From NCBI RefSeq assembly GCF_018221685.1, contig NZ_JAGJTM010000002.1, forward strand, positions 2,501-66,500: DNA of 64,000 nucleotides, read 5' to 3'. The stretch comes from Bombella apis (GTDB lineage: Bacteria > Pseudomonadota > Alphaproteobacteria > Acetobacterales > Acetobacteraceae). Position numbers and translations under genes: made by a program. Below the pieces are notes generated by a model, which was given only the letters and a program-made list of their open reading frames with translations, had not been told where the DNA came from and ran no database searches. Each line of letters opens with the position of its first letter. Position 1 is the stretch's first letter. This document shows positions 1 through 10,657 of the stretch, in pieces.

Positions 1-2460
<2,460 letters not shown>

Positions 2461-2552
2461 TCTCACACACCAGAACACATGCACAGTAGTCAGTCACACT
2501 CCAGAAAACACCAACCAAAACACCCCCAAACACCCACATGGGTGAGCGGGAA

Positions 2553-2670
2553 GACCTGGTGGCCATGGCGGAGGATCCATACCCGATCCCATCCCGAACT
2601 CGGCCGTTAAAGCCTCCAGCGCCTATGATACTGCTCCTTAAGGAGCGGAAAAGTCGGTCGCCGCCAGGTC
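2553..2670 (+). rRNA. rrf: 5S ribosomal RNA
   Basis: Starts GACCTGGTGGCCATGGCGG, contains CCCATCCCGAACTCGG and GTTAAAGCC, and ends CGCCGCCAGGTC, so the first and last bases pair as the 5S terminal helix. It lies about 90 nt behind the 23S gene, as in a normal rRNA operon. The flanking GGTGAGCGGG / CCCTCGCTCACCC extends the terminal pairing and probably forms the processing stalk. Ends are accurate to a few bases. Confidence 0.95.
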
Positions 2671-2707
2671 CCCTCGCTCACCCACCCCCATAAAAACCAC
2701 CCACCAA

Positions 2708-2784
<77 letters not shown>

Positions 2785-3141
2785 TACCCACAAAATCAGA
2801 AATAACCAGATAGCCATGGTCCTCCCGTGGGTCCACACGTTCCCCAACCATCTGTCACGAATAAAGGGAACAGACTCCACGAGGGGATATGACCATCCTC
2901 ATGTGAGAATCGATATCTTGTGTGCTGTGAATGCAAAGAACCACAGCATCTTGTGTTTCTGAAACCTGATTCTCTGGCTTATAGAAAACTTTAATAACGT
3001 CAATAACTGGCTGTTTTTGTAGCTCTTTACGTATTTTTGCCGGGAGAGAGGGGATTCAGGTCGCATCTTTCTGTTGAAAGTGAGAAGAGTTCTCATCTAA
3101 CGTTATTCATGAAGCAACTCGCAGAGAGAGGGAGAGGCCTC
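2785..3141. other. intergenic region between the rRNA operon and the first protein gene
   Basis: About 350 nt with no convincing gene. Open frames here are short and lack ribosome binding sites. No strong GC-rich hairpin followed by a T-run was found for the rRNA operon terminator. The second half, from about 2970, is AT-richer and probably holds the promoter of the gene at 3142. Confidence 0.5.
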
Positions 3142-3606
3142 ATGAACATCATTCAGATTGCCGAACGGCGTGACACCATCCATGACGCTTCCATGAAGAC
3201 ACTGGCGCGGGAGGAGCAGACGGCCCTGTGGGCCCTGCGGTATCTGCTGGGGCCGAGCTGCTGGCGGCGCTCCATGTCTCTGTCTGGGCTCCTGGGGCAG
3301 GAGGCAGAGCGCCTTCAGGAGCGGTTCAAGGCGCTTTTTCTTCATGCTGTCTGTGCAACCGCAGCCTTGGAATATTCGGCCACGGAGGAACATCTTCTGA
3401 ACATTCTGTCAGATATGCAGAATGCCCCGGAGGAGCAGACTCTACATTCTGAGCTGGGCGAAGCGCTGATGCATCTTGGGCAGGCTCTGGCTGCTTATGG
3501 GTACTGGCTCCCCGTGCGCAAGAGGATGCAGTCTGTGGCCGAGAGGATGCCAATGCCGGCCTTGGCTCAGGATAACTATCCGGAAATGCTGGAAGCAGCG
3601 GAATAA
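3142..3606 (+). CDS. hypothetical protein, 154 aa, mostly alpha-helical
   Basis: No family recognised. The start at 3142 is chosen because GGAGAG lies 6 nt upstream. The open frame extends 35 codons further up to 3037, but that extension looks like leader sequence. The product begins MNIIQIAERRDTIHD, has no signal peptide or membrane segment, and is rich in Ala, Glu, Leu and Gln, in line with a helical bundle. A central stretch near residues 45-60 (LGPSCWRRSMSLSGLLG) is the most distinctive part. It stands alone, about 100 nt before metX, and there is no context that suggests a role. Confidence 0.6.
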   Translation: MNIIQIAERRDTIHDASMKTLAREEQTALWALRYLLGPSCWRRSMSLSGLLGQEAERLQERFKALFLHAVCATAALEYSATEEHLLNILSDMQNAPEEQTLHSELGEALMHLGQALAAYGYWLPVRKRMQSVAERMPMPALAQDNYPEMLEAAE

Positions 3607-3710
3607 GCAGTTTTCGGAACGATGCCGTGGGCTCCGTGCTTATTCTGTCTTGAAACCATGAGTATGGCAGTGTTTTTATACGGGTTTCTCGTTACAGACA
3701 GCCGGAGCCG

Positions 3711-4874
3711 ATGTTGGAAGTACAGTCTATCACTTTCCCTGAGGGGATGACCCTTCAGTGTGGGGAGAAGATCGCTCCGCTGGATATTGCCTATCAGACA
3801 TATGGTGAGCTTTCTCCCACAAGGGATAATGCCATCGTCATATGTCATGCTTTTACCGGCGACCAGTATGTGGCCAGCCCGCATCCCGTTACGGGGAAGC
3901 CGGGCTGGTGGTCCCGTATGGTCGGTCCCGGTTTGCCTATCGATACGGACCGTTTCTTTGTCATCTGTGCCAACGTGCTGGGTGGCTGTATGGGGACCAC
4001 CGGCCCCACAACGGTACGGGCCGGGACAGAGCGGCCATGGGGGAAGGATTTTCCTCCAATCACCATGCACGATATTGTGGCCGCTCAGGTAAAGCTGGTG
4101 GACCATTTTGGCATTGACAGGCTTTTTGCTGTCATTGGTGGCTCCATGGGTGGGATGCAGACATTGACATGGGCCACGGATTATCCAGATCGTGTCTTTG
4201 CTGCCATGCCGATTGCAACATCGCCGTTTCAGTCAGCCCAGAACATTGCGTTCAACGAGGTCAGTCGTCAGGCCATTTATGGTGATCCGGACTGGCACGA
4301 GGGGGATTATCAGGCCCATGGCGTCATCCCGGCCCGTGGTCTGGCCGTGGCCAGAATGGTTGGCCATATCACCTATCTTTCGGAAGAAGCCCTGACCAGG
4401 AAGTTCGGGCGGGAAATCCGTCCCGGCACCATGCCGGCCCCCCATGATCCACTGGCTGCCCTCCCTTTTGGGGGCATGTTCCAGGTGGAAAGTTACCTGC
4501 GCTACCAAGGGTCCAACTTTACGCGCCGCTTTGATGCTCATTCGTATCTGAGTATTTCGAGGGCCATGGATTTTTTCGATCTGGGCAGCGAGCATGGAGG
4601 CAGTCTTTCGGAGGCGTTCCGAGGCGTGAAAACCCGTTTCTGTGTTGTGTCTTTCAGTTCTGACTGGCTGTTTCCGACATCCCGTTCCCGGACACTGGTT
4701 CGGGCCATCACCCAGGCAGGAGGGCATGTGTCTTTCGTAGAAATAGACAGTGACCGGGGGCATGATGCGTTTCTTCTGGAAGAGCCGGATTTTGACAGAA
4801 CGGTTCGTGGGTTTCTAAATGGAATGGCCCGTCAGGCCGGTCTGGCTGAGGGAGACCATCATCATGCGCTTTGA
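3711..4874 (+). CDS. metX: homoserine O-acetyltransferase MetX
   Basis: Transfers an acetyl group (in some relatives succinyl) to homoserine, the committed step of methionine synthesis in the cytosol. At 387 aa it has normal length for the alpha/beta-hydrolase MetX family. The nucleophile elbow GGSMGGMQ gives Ser145. Asp318 (in SSDWLFP) and His351 (in DRGHDAF) complete the triad, and the family signature GGCMGTTGP is at residues 91-99. The start has GGAG closely upstream (GCCGGAGCCG). Its last 11 nt overlap metW, an arrangement conserved in proteobacteria. I looked upstream for a SAM riboswitch and recognised none. Acyl-donor choice cannot be read with certainty. Confidence 0.96.
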   Translation: MLEVQSITFPEGMTLQCGEKIAPLDIAYQTYGELSPTRDNAIVICHAFTGDQYVASPHPVTGKPGWWSRMVGPGLPIDTDRFFVICANVLGGCMGTTGPTTVRAGTERPWGKDFPPITMHDIVAAQVKLVDHFGIDRLFAVIGGSMGGMQTLTWATDYPDRVFAAMPIATSPFQSAQNIAFNEVSRQAIYGDPDWHEGDYQAHGVIPARGLAVARMVGHITYLSEEALTRKFGREIRPGTMPAPHDPLAALPFGGMFQVESYLRYQGSNFTRRFDAHSYLSISRAMDFFDLGSEHGGSLSEAFRGVKTRFCVVSFSSDWLFPTSRSRTLVRAITQAGGHVSFVEIDSDRGHDAFLLEEPDFDRTVRGFLNGMARQAGLAEGDHHHAL

Positions 4875-5475
4875 TCAGGAGTTGATTGCCGCCATGGTGG
4901 CCCCCCATAGCCGGGTGCTGGATATCGGGTGTGGCGACGGAAGCCTGATTGGCCACCTGTCCAGGGAGAAGAATTGCGACGCCCAAGGGCTGGAGCTGGA
5001 CATGAAAGCGGTCACGCAGTCGGTAGCCCATGGTCTGCCCGTCATGCATGGTGATGCCGATGTGGTGCTGGCTGATTATCCTGATGGAACGTTTGATTAC
5101 GTCGTTCTGCAAAGGACGCTTCAGGCAGTGGACTGTCCACGGGATGTCCTGAGGCACATGCTGAGGATAGGTCGGCTGGCGCTGGTCTCTTTTCCCAATT
5201 TTGGACATTGGCGGCTGCGCTGGCATCTGTTGCGGACGGGACGGATGCCGATGACATCCGTCTGGCCTACCCCTTGGTATGAAACGCCGAATATCCATCC
5301 CTGTACGATTTATGATTTCTTTGCATTGTGTGAGGAAGACGGGTACGAGGTCTGTCAGTGGATGGTCGTGAACGGAAACCGTCAGTCCCGTCTGGCAGGG
5401 TGTTCGCCCCATCTGGCCAATCTGTTCGGGGAGCAGGGACTGTTTCTTCTTCGCCGCAAGAGTGGACAGAAATAG
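4864..5475 (+). CDS. metW: methionine biosynthesis protein MetW
   Basis: MetW is a small methyltransferase-fold protein that works with MetX. In the family it is thought to be needed for full homoserine acylation. Start chosen at 4864 (MRFDQELI), where GAGGGAG lies upstream and metX is overlapped by 11 nt. A longer frame from 4819 would sit inside metX. The SAM-fold motif [11 protein letters not shown] is at residues 18-28, and [14 protein letters not shown] with [13 protein letters not shown], typical MetW blocks, follow. Length is 203 aa. metX and metW form a two-gene operon that ends at the terminator at 5503. Confidence 0.94.
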   Translation: MRFDQELIAAMVAPHSRVLDIGCGDGSLIGHLSREKNCDAQGLELDMKAVTQSVAHGLPVMHGDADVVLADYPDGTFDYVVLQRTLQAVDCPRDVLRHMLRIGRLALVSFPNFGHWRLRWHLLRTGRMPMTSVWPTPWYETPNIHPCTIYDFFALCEEDGYEVCQWMVVNGNRQSRLAGCSPHLANLFGEQGLFLLRRKSGQK

Positions 5476-5502
5476 AATTCACGGAGACGTTATAAGGCAG
5501 TT

Positions 5503-5564
5503 GGCAGGCCATAACGATCTGTTTTCATTGTTTTTTATGGAAACAGAGGTGGCCTGCCTTTTTT
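5503..5564 (+). terminator. intrinsic terminator of metX-metW
   Basis: Outer stem GGCAGGCCA (5503-5511) pairs with TGGCCTGCC (5550-5558) and is followed by six T. The large loop itself can fold, since CTGTTT and AAACAG pair inside it. It sits 27 nt after the metW stop. Confidence 0.8.
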
Positions 5565-5579
5565 GCGAAATAAGGTCAT

Positions 5580-5598
5580 AAAAAGACATCGTCTTTTT
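5580..5598 (+). promoter_or_regulatory. AT-rich perfect inverted repeat in the helicase leader
   Basis: AAAAAGAC-ATC-GTCTTTTT, an 8-bp perfect stem, lies about 140 nt before the helicase start. A few bases downstream, TTGTTATAAG (around 5602-5611) resembles an extended -10 element. It could be an operator, or a second weak terminator behind metW; the sequence does not decide between them. Confidence 0.35.
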
Positions 5599-5737
5599 CC
5601 TCTTGTTATAAGACAAATAGAGTCCTATTTTTGGGCGAGACGAGCGGAACACCTCAGGAAAGAGGGGTTCAGGCGTTTATTTTATGCGGTGTTGCCAGAT
5701 CAGAGTGCTGGAGTAACGCCGGTTTTGAGGAAGAATC

Positions 5738-7048
5738 ATGAGCAGTTTCAAAGCGCTCGGTCTGGCGGCCCCGATTTTGCAGGCGCTGGACGGAGAGGGC
5801 TACACCACGCCAACCCCCATTCAGGCTGGGGCAATTCCCCATCTCATGGAGGGACGGGATCTTCTCGGTCTGGCGCAGACAGGAACGGGCAAAACAGCTG
5901 CATTTGCTCTGCCCATCCTCCATTATCTTCTGGAACATCCCCACAAGGCGGCCCCCCGTAGTGCGCGTGTTCTGGTGCTGGCCCCGACGCGGGAGCTTGT
6001 GGCGCAGATTGCCGACAATTTTGCCGCCTATGCCCGGCACATGAAATTCTCCCATGCGGTGATCTTCGGTGGCGTGGGGCAGAACCGGCAGGTGGAAGCC
6101 ATGAAGCGTGGCGTTGATGTCATGGTGGCGGCCCCCGGCCGTCTGCTGGACCTCGTCGGGCAGGGGCATATCGATCTTTCCACGCTGGAGATTGTCGTGC
6201 TGGATGAGGCAGACCGCATGCTGGACATGGGGTTTGTTCATGACATCCGTCGCATTGTGGCCCGTCTCCCGGAGAAGCGACAGACATTGCTGTTCTCGGC
6301 GACCATGCCGCCATCCATCCGTGAGCTGGCCCATTCCCTGCTGAATGACCCTGAAACTGTTCAGGTCACGCCGGAATCCAGTACGGTGGATCGCATCCGG
6401 CAGGCTGTCCTGTTCGTGGATTCCACAGCGAAGAAAGAAGCCTTGATGATGCTGGTCAATAATGACCGTGTCGTGCGGGCCGTTGTTTTTACGCTGATGA
6501 AGCATGAAGCCAACAAGGTGGCGGAATATCTCAGCAAGAATGGGATCCCGGCAGCCGCCATTCATGGGAACAAGTCGCAGGGGGCCCGGGAGCGTGCCAT
6601 GCAGGGCTTCCGCGATGGCAGTGTCCGCGTGCTGGTCGCTACGGACATTGCCGCCCGTGGCATTGATGTGGATGAGGTCTCTCACGTCTTCAATTATGAC
6701 CTGCCAAATGTGCCGGAAGCCTACGTCCACCGTATCGGTCGGACGGCCCGTGCTGGTCGGGATGGCTGGGCCGTGTCCCTTTGTGATGCCGAACAGCGTG
6801 CCTGGTTGCGGGATATTGAGAAGCGTATCGGCAAGAACGTGCCGGTGATTACGGATCACCCATACCATTCCACAGAGGCCCAGAACTCGACCCTGCCACC
6901 GCCTGTGCTGGGTGGTGGACGTGGCGGCCGGGGAGGGCGTGGCGGTAGCGGCGGTGGACGTGGTCGTTCCTCACGGCCGCAGACGTCCTCCCGCCCTGCT
7001 GCTGGTGGGCGGGCAGCCCCCGGAGCCAGAAGGCGGCGTTCCTCCTGA
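5738..7048 (+). CDS. rhlE: DEAD-box ATP-dependent RNA helicase, RhlE type
   Basis: ATP-dependent RNA unwinding, probably in ribosome assembly or RNA decay. All core motifs are present: the Q motif around TPTPIQ (24-29), Walker A AQTGTGKT (46-53), PTREL, the DEAD box in VLDEADRMLDMGF, SAT, ARGID and HRIGRTARAG. The core ends near residue 375. A tail of about 50 residues rich in Gly-Gly-Arg and ending in ARRRRSS is probably an unstructured RNA-binding segment, as in many RhlE/DeaD proteins. Length is 436 aa. The start ATG has a GAGGAAG site upstream. It is monocistronic, bounded by terminators on both sides. RhlE rather than DeaD/DbpA is inferred from the short tail without a DbpA domain. Confidence 0.9.
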   Translation: MSSFKALGLAAPILQALDGEGYTTPTPIQAGAIPHLMEGRDLLGLAQTGTGKTAAFALPILHYLLEHPHKAAPRSARVLVLAPTRELVAQIADNFAAYARHMKFSHAVIFGGVGQNRQVEAMKRGVDVMVAAPGRLLDLVGQGHIDLSTLEIVVLDEADRMLDMGFVHDIRRIVARLPEKRQTLLFSATMPPSIRELAHSLLNDPETVQVTPESSTVDRIRQAVLFVDSTAKKEALMMLVNNDRVVRAVVFTLMKHEANKVAEYLSKNGIPAAAIHGNKSQGARERAMQGFRDGSVRVLVATDIAARGIDVDEVSHVFNYDLPNVPEAYVHRIGRTARAGRDGWAVSLCDAEQRAWLRDIEKRIGKNVPVITDHPYHSTEAQNSTLPPPVLGGGRGGRGGRGGSGGGRGRSSRPQTSSRPAAGGRAAPGARRRRSS

Positions 7049-7075
7049 TTCTTCTGTCAGTCATGTTCCAGATGA

Positions 7076-7106
7076 GAAACAGCCCCGTGTCATGCGGGGC
7101 TGTTTC
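7076..7106 (+). terminator. intrinsic terminator after the helicase gene
   Basis: GAAACAGCCCCG and CGGGGCTGTTTC form a perfect 12-bp stem with a 7-nt loop. There is no long T-run behind it beyond the TTTC inside the stem, so it could also act as a 3'-end stabiliser. Confidence 0.65.
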
Positions 7107-7165
7107 TGTATGGAGTGCAGGATAAAGTGCAGGGCAGATTCGTCAGTCCGGCAGAAGGAGACGTC

Positions 7166-7723
7166 ATGATGGTTGAAAAAACAGGAAAGCCGGTTGATCT
7201 GGTCTGGGGCCATGGAGCCCGGAAGATTGAGGTCTTTCTGGAACCAACCTGTCCTTTCTGTGTGCGTGCTTCCAGAAAGCTCATGCCGCTTCTGGAGCAT
7301 GTGGGGGAGGACAGGCTGACGCTTCAGGTGCATCTTCATTCCCAGCCGTGGCATCTGTTTTCGGGTATTCTGGTCCGGTGCATTCTTGCTGCGGCGACCC
7401 TGCCTGATGGCCGGGATACGGCCTGGCAGACAGTGCGGACGATCGGTGATCACAGGGAAGAGTTCGAGTTTTCCCATCATTGTGAAGGGCCGAACATGCA
7501 GACCACGCCCGACGATCTGATCAGCCGGCTTGAGGGTCATACCCGTCTCAATCTGGCGGCGCCTTTTCGCCTTCCCGGCGTGACGGATGCCATGAAAGCC
7601 CATGCCCGCTACGCACGGCAGCACGGCATTCATGTTTCACCAACTGTCATGCTGGATGGAAAGGTGGATGACCGTTTTCAGAGCGGGCAGTCCGTCGAGG
7701 AATGGGTGGCCCTTCTGAAGTGA
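7166..7723 (+). CDS. DsbA-family thioredoxin-fold protein with CPFC active site
   Basis: A thioredoxin-fold protein of the DsbA/FrnE-like group. Start at 7166 is preferred because GAAGGAG lies 5 nt upstream. The frame opens at 7115 without a site. The redox motif CPFC is at residues 29-32 and the cis-proline loop HVSPTVML lies near the C-terminus, with the long helical insertion of DsbA proteins between them. No signal peptide or membrane anchor is visible, so it probably acts in the cytosol, unlike classical DsbA. Length is 185 aa. The substrate is unknown, and it could be an oxidoreductase or a glutathione-linked isomerase. Confidence 0.8.
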   Translation: MMVEKTGKPVDLVWGHGARKIEVFLEPTCPFCVRASRKLMPLLEHVGEDRLTLQVHLHSQPWHLFSGILVRCILAAATLPDGRDTAWQTVRTIGDHREEFEFSHHCEGPNMQTTPDDLISRLEGHTRLNLAAPFRLPGVTDAMKAHARYARQHGIHVSPTVMLDGKVDDRFQSGQSVEEWVALLK

Positions 7724-7839
7724 GATGGGGCTGCCGGAGGCTGTATGGTCATTACGCAGTCTTCATGGGGCAGCAACATGGGCCACATGCGGCGTAGTGT
7801 AATGACGGGGAACGGGTGATCTGTTCAGGGAGACATGGA

Positions 7840-8322
7840 ATGAAACGTGTGGGTATTTTGCTGGTCATGGGATGGCTGGGGGTTGTTGGCCCGGTGAGTT
7901 CTGCCGGGGCGCAGATGTTTTCCGGCCATGTGCAGCAGATCAGTGATGTGCGGGACCGGAACGGGTCTTACGTGGGGAGCATCGACGGGGACGGTACACT
8001 GCGGGACCGTAATGGTTCTTCCATTGGCAGCCTTGAGCAGGATGGCCTCATCCGTGACCGGAACGGTGCGTCTTTCGGCAGTCTGGATGATGATGGAACC
8101 GTGCGGGACCGGAACGGCTCGTCTGTCGGCAGTCTGGATGATGATGGAACCGTGCGGGACCGGAACGGGTCTTACGTGGGGAGTATCGACAGGGACGGTA
8201 CCCTGCGTGACCGTAATGGTTCGTCCGTTGGCAGTATTGATAAGGATCGTCTGGGGGAACAGCTCTCCAGGGAAGACCGGACGACGGGTGCTCTGATCCT
8301 GCTGCACCGTCTGCCCCGGTAA
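7840..8322 (+). CDS. secreted protein built of six 17-residue RDRNGSxxGSxDxDG repeats
   Basis: Start at 7840 (MKRVGILLVMGW) has GGGAGA upstream and gives a clear Sec signal peptide, with probable cleavage after SSAGA near residue 24. The mature part is six tandem 17-residue units (51 nt each, 7948-8253) of pattern xRDRNGSxxGSxDxDGT, then a short polar tail ending LILLHRLPR. Length is 160 aa. The spacing of one DRNG turn and one hydrophobic-Gly-Ser strand per unit suggests a closed ring of short beta hairpins, like the beta-flower type repeat proteins. That is inference from pattern. Units 3 to 5 are almost identical at DNA level, which points to recent repeat duplication. Function is unknown. 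Confidence 0.8.
   Translation: MKRVGILLVMGWLGVVGPVSSAGAQMFSGHVQQISDVRDRNGSYVGSIDGDGTLRDRNGSSIGSLEQDGLIRDRNGASFGSLDDDGTVRDRNGSSVGSLDDDGTVRDRNGSYVGSIDRDGTLRDRNGSSVGSIDKDRLGEQLSREDRTTGALILLHRLPR
7948..8253 (+). repeat. six tandem 51-bp coding repeats
   Basis: In-frame direct repeats within the secreted repeat protein. The block GTGCGGGACCGGAACGG recurs at 7948, 8101 and 8152, and the other units differ mainly at third codon positions. Copy number could vary between strains by slippage or recombination. Confidence 0.9.
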
Positions 8323-8438
8323 GCCGTGTCACACCATCAGCAGGCCAGCCCTGCATGAAGTGCACTTGTTGTCCGGTTGGCAAACTTTCACCGTGAAGAC
8401 GGGGCGGTGACGCCCCTCTCCAACAGGGGATAACAGAC

Positions 8439-8458
8439 CCTGTCCCGGCAGGGTCTTC
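8439..8458 (+). promoter_or_regulatory. hairpin in the leader of the gene at 8478
   Basis: AGACCCTG and CAGGGTCT flank a short CCGG-containing loop, ending about 20 nt before the start codon. A second hairpin, GGGGCG-GTGA-CGCCCC, lies just upstream around 8400-8416. They may terminate the upstream transcript or structure the leader. No long T-run follows. Confidence 0.4.
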
Positions 8459-8477
8459 ATAATGAAAGGCTGGAAAC

Positions 8478-8741
8478 ATGCCGACAACAGCATCTCATGA
8501 GCACAAGGCACCTCATGCCAGCAGCTCTCTGCATGAGCTGGCCCGCAAGGCCATCCATACACCGAAGCTGCTGACAAAGGATGAGATCATCCGACTGGCA
8601 GATCATGTTCTGAAGAGTGGTGAGCACGCCACGGACGCAGAACGTGACATCGCCCGGAAGGCTCACCACAATCCCGAAGGGCTGGAAGCCTCCCACATCA
8701 CGGCTCTGGGCAGACGGGCCGAACACGATCACCGGGGCTGA
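8478..8741 (+). CDS. small His-rich hypothetical protein, 87 aa
   Basis: Not a recognised family. It starts at ATG 8478 with GAAAGG about 9 nt upstream and ends just before a strong terminator, so it is a self-contained unit. The product is soluble, with 13 His residues spread throughout and two helical stretches (LHELARKAIHT, KDEIIRLADHVLKSG). The His residues might bind metal, but they are not arranged in a known site. Codon use matches neighbouring genes, and this supports it being real. Confidence 0.65.
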   Translation: MPTTASHEHKAPHASSSLHELARKAIHTPKLLTKDEIIRLADHVLKSGEHATDAERDIARKAHHNPEGLEASHITALGRRAEHDHRG

Positions 8742-8769
8742 CTGGTTCCATACGTGAAGACTGTCACGG

Positions 8770-8804
8770 GCCTGCCATTCCCTGAGGGAGGGCAGGCTTT
8801 TTTT
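8770..8804 (+). terminator. intrinsic terminator
   Basis: GCCTGCC (8770-8776) pairs with GGCAGGC (8791-8797), the loop TTCCCTGAGGGA can pair internally, and seven T follow. It ends the small gene at 8478. Confidence 0.88.
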
Positions 8805-8954
8805 GATGCTTTCAAGGGGCAGTCGAGGCCCCCGGCTGAGCCCCCGTAGTGCCTGCCTGACCGGCCTCAAAGAGGAGGTCAGCACGAAAGACACGCCCCA
8901 ACGGACCGGTTTCCATCAGGCGTTGAAAGATGATCTTGTGAGAAGTCTGCCTTA

Positions 8955-9045
8955 TGGCGGATGGGGTGGGATTCGAACCCACGGTACGCTTCCACGCACG
9001 CTGGTTTTCAAGACCAGTTCCTTAAACCGCTCGGACACCCATCCG
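8955..9045 (-). tRNA. tRNA-Ser (TGA)
   Basis: On the minus strand the sequence begins CGGATGGGTGTCCGAGCGG and ends CCCATCCGCCA, with CCA encoded. The anticodon loop CTTGAAA gives TGA on stem CTGGT/ACCAG. The long variable arm (about 91 nt in total) is the class II form expected of tRNA-Ser. Confidence 0.97.
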
Positions 9046-9149
9046 TTCTGCCTTCCCATGGAGAAGGCAGGCACGGCCCCTGATACTGATTCACCCGTTG
9101 GGCGTCAAGCTGTGAAGCTGCGCCCGTTTCAAAAGGATGGGGCCAGACA

Positions 9150-10466
9150 TTACTCTCCATCTTCTCTCAGTGTTGCGAATTTCGCTTTCATGGTCGCATT
9201 CCCCCGTGTGAGCCGCTTGATCGTGACGTCCTGCGCCTTGTCGTTGGCCAGACGCAGGTTGTTGTCTGACTTCAGGAGATTGTCCTTGATCTTCTGAAGA
9301 TGGGAGATGGATTTGTCTATCTCTTCAACGGCTGTGTTGAACTGTTTGTGTGCGAGGTCATAGTTGCGGGCGAAGCCGGTCTTGAACGTCTCCAGCTTCT
9401 CCTCAAAGTTGGTCACGTCGATATTCTGCTGGCGTGTCAGTTCCAGCTCCCGCTTGTAGGTCAGCGCATTGGTGGAGGCATTGCGGAGCAGGGAGATGAT
9501 CTGAAGGAAGAACTGCGGGCGGATGACGTACATCTTCGGGTAGCGGTGGGACACGTCCACGATGCCCGTATTGTACAGTTCGCTCTCGGGTTCCAGCAGG
9601 GAGACAAGCACGGCATATTCGCATTTCTTCTCCGTGCGGTCCTTGTCCAGTTCTTTCAGGAAGTCTTCATTCTTCTTTTTGGTGGCGGTGCTGTCAGCCT
9701 CGTTCTTCATCTCGAACATGATGGAGATGATTTCCGTTCCGCCTTCATCCGCATCCCGGAAGATGTAGTCCCCCTTGCTGCCGGAGCGGGCGTCATTGTC
9801 CTTCTCGAAATAGGCCCGCGGGAAAGCCATCGCCCGTGCCCGGTTGAACTCCACCTCGCAATGCTGCTCCAGTGTTTCACCAACCATCTTGGTGGAGAGG
9901 CGGGCCTTCATGTCTTTCAGCCGTTCGATGTGCTCATTACGGTCCTTCAGCTGAAGTTCGTAATGCTCCTTCAGCCGGGAGGTGGCGAGAGTATTTTTCA
10001 GCTCCGCCTCTTTCAGCGTGTTTTGCAGGGTGTCCCGCTCCTTCTGGACAGCCTCAACCGCTTTGGTGACGGCCAGTTCCTTTTCCGCCGTACCGGCCGC
10101 CAGCCGGGCCTGAAGCTGATGGATCTCCGTCTCCTTGGCCTGCATGGCTTCCTGTAGCTGGGCTTTCCTTTCAGCGTCGGCGAGGCGGGCGGCGGCCTGC
10201 CGGTCCGCCTCGTGCCGCTCGACCTGACTTTTCAGGGCCTGTATTTCAGCGTCACGGGCATGGAGGGCCTGATGCATTTCCTGCTCATGGGCAAATTTTG
10301 CCCGTTCTGCGGCAAGCTGCTCTTCCCGTGCCGCCGCTTCCAGTTTTTCCTGTACCTGCCGGGCAAACTCCTTGTCCCGTACCTGTTTGACGATGTCGGC
10401 ATAGCCTGCATTGTCGAGTGAAAATGATTTATGGCAGTGGGGGCAGGTGATGTCGTGTGTGGCCAT
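9150..10466 (-). CDS. DUF2130 domain protein with zinc-ribbon-like start and coiled coil
   Basis: 438 aa. The N-terminus ITCPHCHKSFSLDNAGYADIV has a single CPHC pair and is the typical opening of DUF2130 proteins. Residues about 30-180 are a long Ala/Glu/Gln/Lys/Arg coiled coil, and the conserved DUF2130 core follows (GETLEQHCEVEFN, SKGDYIFR, IMFEMKNEADST, KYAVLVSLLE-like blocks). The core has a restriction-endonuclease-like look (an acidic residue, then FEMKNE), which fits proposals that DUF2130 is nuclease-related. This is inference. The gene is monocistronic, with tRNA-Ser behind it. Its 5' side holds a CRISPR-like mini-array about 100 nt upstream on the same strand, so it could be read from that promoter. 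Confidence 0.88.
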   Translation of the reverse strand: MATHDITCPHCHKSFSLDNAGYADIVKQVRDKEFARQVQEKLEAAAREEQLAAERAKFAHEQEMHQALHARDAEIQALKSQVERHEADRQAAARLADAERKAQLQEAMQAKETEIHQLQARLAAGTAEKELAVTKAVEAVQKERDTLQNTLKEAELKNTLATSRLKEHYELQLKDRNEHIERLKDMKARLSTKMVGETLEQHCEVEFNRARAMAFPRAYFEKDNDARSGSKGDYIFRDADEGGTEIISIMFEMKNEADSTATKKKNEDFLKELDKDRTEKKCEYAVLVSLLEPESELYNTGIVDVSHRYPKMYVIRPQFFLQIISLLRNASTNALTYKRELELTRQQNIDVTNFEEKLETFKTGFARNYDLAHKQFNTAVEEIDKSISHLQKIKDNLLKSDNNLRLANDKAQDVTIKRLTRGNATMKAKFATLREDGE

Positions 10467-10562
10467 GATGGAAACTCTTTCAGGATTGTGGAAGGTAGTT
10501 GGGAGACAGTTTTCTGATAGTTGGAGAGAAGGGAAGCAGGCCGGCTCATTACGGAGTGGCCT

Positions 10563-10653
10563 TGCTTGATCCCCGCAAGGGCGGGGAACACATTTTTAAT
10601 GGAACCAATAAGGTGATCGGCTATCGGTTCATCCCCGCAAGGGCGAGGATTGG
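10563..10653 (-). CRISPR. type I-E-like mini-CRISPR: two half-degenerate 29-nt repeats, one 33-nt spacer
   Basis: Repeat copies at 10563-10591 and 10625-10653 (21 of 29 identical) enclose a spacer of exactly 33 nt (10592-10624). Read on the minus strand they match the well-known E. coli type I-E repeat architecture: GTGTT, CCCCGC stem, 4-nt loop CCTT, GCGGGG stem, ATGAACCG handle. The upstream copy has lost GTGTT (it reads CCAAT) and has a C-to-T change that keeps a G-U pair. The downstream copy has lost only its last eight bases (ATCAAGCA). The parts that a mature crRNA would keep are therefore intact: the ATGAACCG handle, the spacer, and GTGTT plus hairpin. No cas gene is in the window and no third repeat was seen. 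Confidence 0.82.
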
Positions 10654-10657
10654 ATTG

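Noticed and set aside
2899..3096. 65-codon minus-strand frame in the intergenic region
   Set aside because: No ribosome site and no conserved features; the base composition is that of non-coding DNA.
3607..3710. Possible SAM riboswitch before metX
   Set aside because: Such elements are common before metX in this class, but I could not match the conserved SAM-II or SAM-V core in these 104 nt.
9300..10157. 285-codon plus-strand frame opposite the DUF2130 gene
   Set aside because: The DUF2130 frame has the expected motifs; the plus frame has no recognisable domain and no ribosome site.
10563..10653. Reading the two GC-rich palindromes as terminators or REP elements
   Set aside because: A terminator would need a T-run behind each copy, and REP pairs do not have a fixed 33-nt gap or the ATGAACCG handle and GTGTT end.
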